From Methanobacteriaceae archaeon (lineage in GTDB: Archaea; Methanobacteriota; Methanobacteria; Methanobacteriales; Methanobacteriaceae): a DNA stretch of 20,165 nt. The notes under the pieces were generated by a model, which saw nothing but the letters and a program-made list of their open reading frames with translations, was not told where the DNA came from and did not search any database. The stretch is from positions 1 through 20,165 of the forward strand of contig WOYJ01000178.1 in NCBI GenBank assembly GCA_011620845.1, read 5' to 3'. Positions 14,403-20,165 of this stretch are shown here, piece by piece (the first letter of the stretch is position 1; every line of letters begins with the position of its first letter). Made by a program: the position numbers and the translations under genes.

Positions 14403-16643
14403 ATATATTACAGAATCGATACTATAAAAATTTTAATAATTACCCTTGTATTAATATTCCTTTTAATTCTAACATCGGCAGCATTCGCTGTAGAGGGCTC
14501 CCCAAAAGTATTGTTTGATGAAACTGGAACTTTTGGAAATTTCTATAAAATATTTAACGTAGAAAACTTCGGCACATCTAGTTTTGCAACTTTACTGGAG
14601 GATAATGGTTACACAGTCTCTAAATTAACTGACAAACCCATCACCCAGGAAAAACTGAAGGGATATGATGTACTGGTAATGATGGCTCCTTACCGTAATT
14701 ACACTGATGATGAAGTCAGCACCATAAAAAATTTTGTGGCAGATGGTGGTGGATTGTTTTTAGTTGGAAGTAATTGGGGTGATGTTGATGGGGGTCCAGA
14801 TTTTTCATATAATAAAGTAGCCCAGGGTTTTGGGTTTTCTTATGCTAATAACGTGGTTATCACTGATAGTCAGGATTATTTCCTATTCCCAAATTTCGTT
14901 AAAATTACAAATATTACCCCAGATCCAATAACCAATAACGTAACTGAATTTTACTATGTTGTAGGGACTTATATAAAAGACCCCGGAAATTCTACAATTT
15001 TAGCCTACTCCAGTCCAACTTCTTTTGCTGATCAGGGTTTTACTACTCCACAGGGAACTACTTCCAGTAACAATCAAATGGATCCCAATGAAACAGGCGG
15101 TCCCCTACCTATCATCTCCACCATGAATTATGGAAATGGTAAAGTGGTCTTTATGGGTAGTGCAACTACACTCACTAATTTCATGGTTTACCGGGACAAC
15201 GGTTGGAAATTGGGATTAAATTCAGTTAATTGGTTAAGCAATAATCCAGTACCCTCAACTTATAAACCAGCTGGTTTGATCAACTTAGCTAATATAACCC
15301 ATCTTATACTGGCCATGATACTATTCGCTGTAATAGTTTTTGCCGGTTTAATATACCAGTTAAGGAGTGATAGAAAATCGGAAGGTTCAAGTTCCATTAA
15401 AACCATCAAAAACTGGAAATTTAAGTTATTAATTGTTTTAAATGCTGTTTTCGCTGTTTTAGCAGCGCTTCTATTTGTACCAATCAACTTCATATTGTTT
15501 GACATCACCCTTGCCCCCTTGTATGATCCACTTTTAGGGTATATGCTAATGATCACCGGGGCCATTTATCTAATCTTCATGGGTGTGATCCTGTTCAACA
15601 TCATCTCAAATCAGAAATTACTGATAAAATTCTCCTATTTCAACATTGTTTTACTCCTACTGTTTATTGGGGTGACCGTTATTCTGGGCGACCTGTTTAA
15701 TTTCCCCTTAATGCAGGCATTCACATACGGTGGTCTGTTCCTTTTAATACCTCTGCTGGTTAACTGGTGGAACTCTAGAGATTACGGACAATATCTAATC
15801 ATTGAAGGTAAAGAATTTGACCGGCTGGAAAAGTTATCGGCCAACGCATTACTTTATGAATTTAGAACCATTTATACAGATTTAGAATACCTGGGTGAGG
15901 GTGGATTTGGTCGTGTATTTAAGGCACTGAATAAAAATGGTCAGAAAGTGGCTATAAAAATACCTAAAACCTTCGACAAAAGGGCGGAGAGAACCTTTAT
16001 AACCGAAGTTTCAAACTGGAGCCATCTGAACCATCCTAACATTGTAAAACTTTATGATTTTAAGATACTCCCCATACCATATATAGAAACCGAATACTGC
16101 GAAGATAACCTTAAAAAAGAGATGAAACCATTAAAAGAAGCTGTTAATATTATCTATGAGGTTGCTAAAGGATTGCAGTACGCTCATAATAAACATATCA
16201 TCCATGGGGATATTAAATTCTCCAATATTCTCATTAAAGATAATGTGTATAAAATTTCAGATTGGGGATTAAGTAAATTTAAATCAGACGAATCCTTGAG
16301 TTTATCTGGAGCTACACCTTCCTATGCGGCACCCGAACAGATCTCAAGCGATTTTGGCAAAGCCGATGAGAGGACTGATATTTATCAGTTAGGCATAGTC
16401 TTTTACACTCTTTTAACCGGTGAACTGCCCTTTAAAGGGGAGATTTTCCAGATATACAGTTCCACTTTAACTAAAATGCCAACACCACCCACCAAGATCA
16501 ATGCCAATGCAGAACCAGTTAATGATATAATCATGAAGTGCTTAAATAAAAATAAGGAAGATCGTTATTCCTCTATGGGAGAATTAATTGAAGCTTTAGA
16601 AGATTTCATCACAAATGAAACCGTACAATTCGATGAAGAATAG
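14403..16643 (+). CDS. Membrane Ser/Thr protein kinase with extracellular GATase-like domain
   Basis: From ATA 14403 the protein has 746 residues: a signal peptide (1-29; YYRIDTIK, then a hydrophobic stretch, then SAAFA); an extracellular domain (about 35-280) resembling class I glutamine amidotransferase-like/DUF4350 folds (LLEDNGYTV, YDVLVMMAPY, IKNFVADGGGLFLVGSN); five TM helices (about 298-320, 340-364, 376-402, 409-429, 436-454); and a Hanks-type kinase domain (494-735). The kinase keeps the glycine loop GEGGFG (498-503), K519, catalytic HGDIKFSN (601-608), metal-binding DWG (620-622, normally DFG) and APE (643-645), so it should be active. HGD instead of HRD makes it a non-RD kinase. 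No ATG, GTG or TTG lies between the upstream stop (14385) and TTG 14511, but starting at 14511 would remove the signal peptide. ATA 14403 lies 7 nt after GGGGG. Confidence 0.9.
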   Translation: MYYRIDTIKILIITLVLIFLLILTSAAFAVEGSPKVLFDETGTFGNFYKIFNVENFGTSSFATLLEDNGYTVSKLTDKPITQEKLKGYDVLVMMAPYRNYTDDEVSTIKNFVADGGGLFLVGSNWGDVDGGPDFSYNKVAQGFGFSYANNVVITDSQDYFLFPNFVKITNITPDPITNNVTEFYYVVGTYIKDPGNSTILAYSSPTSFADQGFTTPQGTTSSNNQMDPNETGGPLPIISTMNYGNGKVVFMGSATTLTNFMVYRDNGWKLGLNSVNWLSNNPVPSTYKPAGLINLANITHLILAMILFAVIVFAGLIYQLRSDRKSEGSSSIKTIKNWKFKLLIVLNAVFAVLAALLFVPINFILFDITLAPLYDPLLGYMLMITGAIYLIFMGVILFNIISNQKLLIKFSYFNIVLLLLFIGVTVILGDLFNFPLMQAFTYGGLFLLIPLLVNWWNSRDYGQYLIIEGKEFDRLEKLSANALLYEFRTIYTDLEYLGEGGFGRVFKALNKNGQKVAIKIPKTFDKRAERTFITEVSNWSHLNHPNIVKLYDFKILPIPYIETEYCEDNLKKEMKPLKEAVNIIYEVAKGLQYAHNKHIIHGDIKFSNILIKDNVYKISDWGLSKFKSDESLSLSGATPSYAAPEQISSDFGKADERTDIYQLGIVFYTLLTGELPFKGEIFQIYSSTLTKMPTPPTKINANAEPVNDIIMKCLNKNKEDRYSSMGELIEALEDFITNETVQFDEE

Positions 16644-16678
16644 ACCAATAGAGCCTCTAAATACGGGGGAACAATTCT

Positions 16679-17101
16679 TTGGATAAAGGAGTGCTTCTTG
16701 GAATCGTCGGCGGATTATCCGTCTTAGTTATTTTCTCATTTATCATTTACGGTAATTCAGATTTCGATGTACAGTTAATAAATCAGGTAAATGATGGAGA
16801 ACAACCCAGCGCACTGTTTGCACAGATTGATATCGAAACTCAGAAGATGCAGAAGAATGCAGAAAGACGCTATCAAACCGTAGTGATGGACAGGAAAAAT
16901 TGGGGAAACGGTAATCTTGCTCAACCGAAAGATTACATGTACTATACAGAAAATTATGAAAACGATCTAGAGGTGATTAAAGAAATGGAAAATATCCGAA
17001 AACAATATGTAAAAAAGGAAATCAGTAAAGACCATTTCTTGACGTCTATAAATCATTATAAAGAGTATTTTAAACTGTTTAAGTATAATTTATTATTCTA
17101 G
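16679..17101 (+). CDS. Small single-pass membrane protein, unknown function
   Basis: This 140-residue protein has one N-terminal TM helix (about 4-24, GVLLGIVGGLSVLVIFSFII) and a polar, helical remainder rich in Lys, Glu, Asn and Tyr (for example IETQKMQKNAERRYQ and YENDLEVIKEMENIRKQYVK). There is no lipobox and no recognised domain. The start is a TTG at 16679 with GGGGGA nine nt upstream. It lies 35 bp after the kinase gene and 11 bp before the first radical SAM gene, so it is almost certainly part of the same operon. It could be a kinase substrate or a membrane anchor for a complex; the sequence does not say which. Confidence 0.8.
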   Translation: MDKGVLLGIVGGLSVLVIFSFIIYGNSDFDVQLINQVNDGEQPSALFAQIDIETQKMQKNAERRYQTVVMDRKNWGNGNLAQPKDYMYYTENYENDLEVIKEMENIRKQYVKKEISKDHFLTSINHYKEYFKLFKYNLLF

Positions 17102-17112
17102 GATATTTACTG

Positions 17113-18360
17113 ATGGAAATTAACGTTCATGTGGGTGGTAAACCTGGAATTGATTGTGGAGGCTTCTGTGAATTCTGTTTTTACCGAACGGTGGAATTTA
17201 ACCGGTTACACTCATTAGCACTGGGATGTGCCTACTGCCCCCCCTACCAGATTGGCTGTGATTACTGCAGGAAATCTGTAACCAGGGTGGAAAATAATTT
17301 CAAACCACTAAATGAAATTTTCAAAGATATAGGCCAAAGTTTAATGCTTTTAGGGTTAACAGGGAAATTAAATTATGATGATTTACGGGTTACAATTTCT
17401 GGCGGTGCCGATGCTTTTTACTACCCCTCACTCACTGAACTGGTAAGAATATTAAAAGAATCAGGAATAACTATACATTTGGGTTACGTAAGTGGAAAAG
17501 GAATTAAGGAAATTAGCCAGGCCCTTGATCTCATCAAACTGGGAATGGATGAGGTAAGCTTCTCTATATTCTCCACCGACCCCAGTTTGAGAGAGAAGTG
17601 GATGCATGATAAATATCCAGAAAAGGCCATAAAATCTTTCGAACTTTTCTGCCAGAGCTGTGATGTAAACGCATCAGCGGTAGTGATTCCCGGAATAAAT
17701 GATAAAGAACATATATTGAAGACAGCCGAAGATCTAGAAGAGTGGGGTGTGAAATCATATATTTTAAGACGATTTGCCAACACAAAAAAAGAGGGATTGA
17801 TTTTAAACAAAGATGGAAAATTAATCCCAAAAATCACCACACACAGTTACCAAGAATTTCAGGAACTGGTGCACTACATATCCCAAGAGTTTCCCTTCAA
17901 AGTTTATGGCCTGCCCTACTATGACCCCAAGAATGGTTCTCCCTTCGCTATCTTGAAAGACAAAAACAGGAAATATCTAGAAACATTGCCTCCAATTAGC
18001 TCCGATGCCACCATAATAACTGGTATACTGGCCTTTCCATTTATAAGAGAATTTATTAACACTGTTAGTGGATCAGATTTGGTTAATATCGTCGTAGTAA
18101 ATCAGGAAATTGCTGATTTGATTACCAGAGATGATTTGAGAGGAGTAAATACAGATGAAATTAAAACAAATGTCATAATCCCTGGTGGGGCGTTGGTACA
18201 TGAATTACAGGTTTTGGAGATTTTTGGTCATGATAAAAATGTCATCAGGGGGCCTCATGTTTTAACCAACCATTCAGCTCAATTGGATGAAAAAAAATTG
18301 ATGGAAAATGAATACAAATCATTTGAAGAATTGATTCATAAAATAAATCAGGGGGTATGA
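17113..18360 (+). CDS. Mmp10-like radical SAM enzyme, copy 1
   Basis: This 415-residue protein is close in length and layout to Mmp10, the cobalamin-dependent radical SAM enzyme that C-methylates an arginine of methyl-coenzyme M reductase. It has the radical SAM cluster motif CGGFCEFC (C15, C19, C22), then a four-cysteine loop GCAYCPPYQIGCDYC (C39, C42, C49, C52) like the iron loop of Mmp10. It also has ISGGADAFYYP (94-104), where a Tyr beside Pro could match the unusual Tyr ligand reported for Mmp10. The C-terminal part has the family's VIIPGGALVHE and VIRGPHVL. No mcr gene is nearby, so its target may differ. It begins 11 bp after the small membrane protein and ends 1 bp before copy 2. Confidence 0.87.
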   Translation: MEINVHVGGKPGIDCGGFCEFCFYRTVEFNRLHSLALGCAYCPPYQIGCDYCRKSVTRVENNFKPLNEIFKDIGQSLMLLGLTGKLNYDDLRVTISGGADAFYYPSLTELVRILKESGITIHLGYVSGKGIKEISQALDLIKLGMDEVSFSIFSTDPSLREKWMHDKYPEKAIKSFELFCQSCDVNASAVVIPGINDKEHILKTAEDLEEWGVKSYILRRFANTKKEGLILNKDGKLIPKITTHSYQEFQELVHYISQEFPFKVYGLPYYDPKNGSPFAILKDKNRKYLETLPPISSDATIITGILAFPFIREFINTVSGSDLVNIVVVNQEIADLITRDDLRGVNTDEIKTNVIIPGGALVHELQVLEIFGHDKNVIRGPHVLTNHSAQLDEKKLMENEYKSFEELIHKINQGV

Positions 18361-18361
18361 A

Positions 18362-19615
18362 ATGATAATTAACGCATCAGTTGGAGGGACTCCAGGCAAA
18401 GATTGTGGTGGATATTGCAGGTTCTGTTATTTTCTTACCGCAGATTACAAATATATAAGTTCCAATTCATTAGGATGCAAATACTGCCCCCCTAACAAGA
18501 TTGGCTGTGATTATTGCCAGGAAGTGCCAGATAGTATAATAAATGGGTTTAAACCGGTATCCCAAGTGTTATCACACTTAAAAAAGGTTTTGAGATGGTA
18601 TGAATATTTAGGTCTTTTAAATCATAAGGACGATAAAATACTCACTTGTAGCTGTGCTGATATCATTAATTTTCCCAACCTCCCCGAACTGCTTAAAGCG
18701 CTAAAGGATTGGGGATTTCAGGTTCATCTAGGTTATACTAGTGGAAAAAGAATAGTGAATGAAGAGATGGTTACCGATTTGATTAACCTGGGTTTAGATG
18801 AAATCAATTTTTCAGTTTTTTCAACCAATCCTGCATTACGCAGGTATTGGATGAGGGATAAAACTCCAGAGGAATCTCTTAAAGCTTTGAAGCTATTATG
18901 TGAGAATATCGATGTTCATGCATCCACTGTAGTCATTCCTGGTGTGATCGATGAGGGGGAAATAGCTAACACCTGCGGTGTCATGGAGGATTGGGGTGTT
19001 AAGACCTTTATCCTGAGTAGATTTGTGAATTTCAAACGAGAGGGTCTTATTTTTAACAATGGCCCCATAATTGAAAACATAGAAACACAACCCTATGAAG
19101 ACTTCGTTGAATTGGCTAAAAATATCTCCAACCAATTTTCCATCAAAGTAGTAGGTTCACCCTTCACTGATCCAGAAACAACCGGCACTCCCTATATGTT
19201 ATCGAAAAGAAAATATAGAGAACATTTAAATAGATTACCAGAAGTCACAACAGATGCAACTATAATAACCAGTAAACTGTCTTTAAAACCTCTTAAAACT
19301 ATTTTTGAAGTAATTGCACCTTATAAAGTCAATATAGTTGGTGTGAATGAAGAAATTGGTGACTTAATCACCCGGGAAGATCTGGAGACCATTGATCTGG
19401 AAGATGTTAAAGAGAAAGTTATTATTCCCGGTGGGACACTGGTACATAATAAAGTAGCCTATGAAATTTTTAACAGGGACGGTGAACAGAGAGATATTGT
19501 CAGGGGCCCTACCACCTTGTTTTATTTAGATACGGAATGTGTAGATTTACAATATGTTTTGGAATATGAAATAAAGTCATTTAAAGGGCTAATAGACAAA
19601 ATTAATCATGGGTAA
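18362..19615 (+). CDS. Mmp10-like radical SAM enzyme, copy 2, diverged
   Basis: This 417-residue paralogue aligns with copy 1 along its whole length. The radical SAM cysteines (CGGYCRFC, C15, C19, C22) and the four-cysteine loop (GCKYCPPNKIGCDYC, C39, C42, C49, C52) are at identical positions, and the C-terminus keeps VIIPGGTLVHN and IVRGPTTL. In contrast, ISGGADAFYYP of copy 1 is CSCADIINFP here (96-105). The SGG expected to help bind SAM and the Tyr before Pro are lost, and two new cysteines appear. It may therefore have a different activity or act as a non-catalytic partner, for example a heterodimer with copy 1. ATG 18362 follows GGGGGT, which lies in the end of copy 1, so translation is probably coupled. 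Confidence 0.86.
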   Translation: MIINASVGGTPGKDCGGYCRFCYFLTADYKYISSNSLGCKYCPPNKIGCDYCQEVPDSIINGFKPVSQVLSHLKKVLRWYEYLGLLNHKDDKILTCSCADIINFPNLPELLKALKDWGFQVHLGYTSGKRIVNEEMVTDLINLGLDEINFSVFSTNPALRRYWMRDKTPEESLKALKLLCENIDVHASTVVIPGVIDEGEIANTCGVMEDWGVKTFILSRFVNFKREGLIFNNGPIIENIETQPYEDFVELAKNISNQFSIKVVGSPFTDPETTGTPYMLSKRKYREHLNRLPEVTTDATIITSKLSLKPLKTIFEVIAPYKVNIVGVNEEIGDLITREDLETIDLEDVKEKVIIPGGTLVHNKVAYEIFNRDGEQRDIVRGPTTLFYLDTECVDLQYVLEYEIKSFKGLIDKINHG

Positions 19616-19722
19616 TGGGGACTATGTTAAAATAAACTCAATATTGGTTTTGTAGAATTTTTAATTTATCATATCAATATTAATCAAATTTTTGAGTATA
19701 ATACTATCATTTCAACCGCAAA

Positions 19723-19809
19723 TTTTATATATTATGATAGCGTTAGTATAGGTAGGTGTGTGTTATGCACACCTCACCCCCCCTTCTTTTTATAGCAAGT
19801 ATTAACTAA
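19723..19809 (+). promoter_or_regulatory. Promoter-hairpin-mini-ORF module, copy 1
   Basis: A TATA box TTTTATATAT (19723-19732) is followed 31 bp later by the hairpin AGGTGTG-TGTTATG-CACACCT (19754-19774). The left arm looks like a ribosome site (AGGTG) and the loop contains ATG (19765), so both would be hidden when the hairpin forms. The ATG opens a 14-codon frame (MHTSPPLLFIASIN) ending at 19809. The transcript should start close to the hairpin. CTATCAT/ATGATAG repeats (19704-19710, 19734-19740) flank the TATA box. Confidence 0.5.
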
Positions 19810-19877
19810 GAATAATACCTTTTTCAAGGAATAAAATATTCATTATAGTTGAACAATATTTACACTTGAAACGAAAC

Positions 19878-20037
19878 TTTTATATATGATGAACTTTATC
19901 ATATGATATAGGTGTGTAGTATGCACACCAACACCCCCTACTTAAATAAGATTTCAGCAAAAGCTTATTTTCAGTTGAAATCTAGGGACGGCTTCCAGAG
20001 AGGGCTTATTTTATGGTCCATTTTTTCCCTCCTATAA
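19878..20037 (+). promoter_or_regulatory. Promoter-hairpin-mini-ORF module, copy 2
   Basis: TTTTATATAT (19878-19887) is followed 33 bp later by the hairpin GGTGTG-TAGTATG-CACACC (19911-19929), again with ATG in the loop (19921). The frame begins Met-His-Thr as in copy 1 and continues for 38 codons to TAA at 20035. A perfect 12-bp palindrome TATCATATGATA (19897-19908) lies between TATA and hairpin and could be an operator. Two 7-bp hairpins inside the frame compete: AAATAAG/CTTATTT (19944-19950, 19964-19970) and GATTTCA/TGAAATC (19950-19956, 19976-19982). Confidence 0.5.
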
Positions 20038-20071
20038 CACACCTCCAATCTCTGGAAGCCAAGGTTCCCTA
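19983..20071. ncRNA. Long inverted repeat: candidate structured RNA or mini mobile element
   Basis: GGCTTCCAGAGA (19990-20001) is perfectly complementary to TCTCTGGAAGCC (20049-20060). Outside it, TAGGGA (19983-19988) pairs with TCCCTA (20066-20071), and AGGG can pair with CCCT (20027-20030) inside, giving a long stem with one internal loop. The repeat lies at the end of mini-ORF copy 2. On the minus strand it also contains a mini-ORF (20021 down to 19971, MDHKISPLWKPSLDFN) with GGAGGG before it. It could be an RNA with a function, a transcript end structure, or a very short element with terminal inverted repeats. Confidence 0.4.
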
Positions 20072-20165
20072 CCCTTAATAAATATTTGGAAATAAATCAT
20101 AATCTCAGGGGTTAGGAGGATGGGATGATACCATACTCAGGTTTTTTTTAAATTTTCATATATCC

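Larger units (their letters stand above)
19616..20165. other. Long non-coding tail region of the window
   Basis: No long gene is visible in these 550 bp on either strand. The region holds weak T-runs after the radical SAM operon (19659-19694), two similar promoter-plus-hairpin modules (19723-19809 and 19878-20037) and a long inverted repeat (19983-20071). It ends with GGAGGAT (20115-20121) before an ATG at 20125 whose frame stops after eight codons in a T8 run. Confidence 0.6.

Noticed and set aside
14511..14513. TTG 14511 as the start of the kinase
   Set aside because: It would discard a well-formed in-frame signal peptide, and there is no ribosome site before it.
20115..20151. Gene starting at ATG 20125 with ribosome site GGAGGAT
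   Set aside because: The frame stops after eight codons. A frameshift in the T8 run could extend it past the window edge, but this cannot be judged here.
19616..20165. Transposase or phage remnant
   Set aside because: No frame on either strand encodes a recognisable fragment; only the inverted repeat hints at a mobile element.

Overview
The window looks like the chromosome of a methanogenic archaeon, most likely Methanobacterium or a close relative in the Methanobacteriales. The evidence is a coenzyme F420 gene (cofC), the archaeal lipid-backbone gene egsA, an archaeal-type prolyl-tRNA synthetase with a C-terminal zinc site, a UPF0179 protein, TATA-box promoters, GGAGG/AGGTGAT-like ribosome sites, and two homologues of the methanogen marker enzyme Mmp10. 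The genus is inferred from gene style; no rRNA is present.

Region 1 (1-3576, minus strand) is housekeeping: proS, a membrane-anchored extracellular protein, cofC and thiD (cut by the left edge), closely spaced and probably one operon. A divergent AT-rich promoter region separates it from egsA (3743-4786, plus). Two related PsbP-like lipoprotein genes follow on the minus strand. The first is broken by a 1-nt deletion in a homopolymer. UPF0179, rpiA, a two-pore-helix-type ion channel and a TSUP anion transporter follow on the plus strand. The two intergenic stretches around the TSUP gene carry degenerate or exact direct repeats.

Region 2 (9471-12157) holds a TPR protein and a cytoplasmic sulfite-oxidase-fold molybdoenzyme on the minus strand, then a zinc-ribbon protein and a PPP-like metallophosphatase on the plus strand.

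Region 3 (12161-19615) is the accessory part and the most interesting. A leaderless-secretion M6-type metalloprotease (minus) diverges from a five-gene plus-strand cluster. The cluster encodes a 76-residue GX3-repeat protein; a membrane Ser/Thr kinase with a signal peptide and an extracellular GATase-like domain; a small single-pass membrane protein; and two tandem Mmp10-like radical SAM enzymes. The protease carries, as its C-terminal tail, the same GX3-repeat hairpin that forms the small first protein of the cluster. This suggests that protease and cluster form one system. The kinase gene has no ATG/GTG/TTG upstream of its signal peptide and seems to start at ATA. The second radical SAM enzyme keeps the cluster-binding cysteines but has lost the SGG motif and a tyrosine that its neighbour keeps.

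Region 4 (19616-20165) has no long gene. It holds two copies of a module made of a TATA box followed by a short hairpin that hides a ribosome site and ATG of a mini-ORF beginning Met-His-Thr. A long inverted repeat follows that could be a structured RNA or a tiny mobile element.
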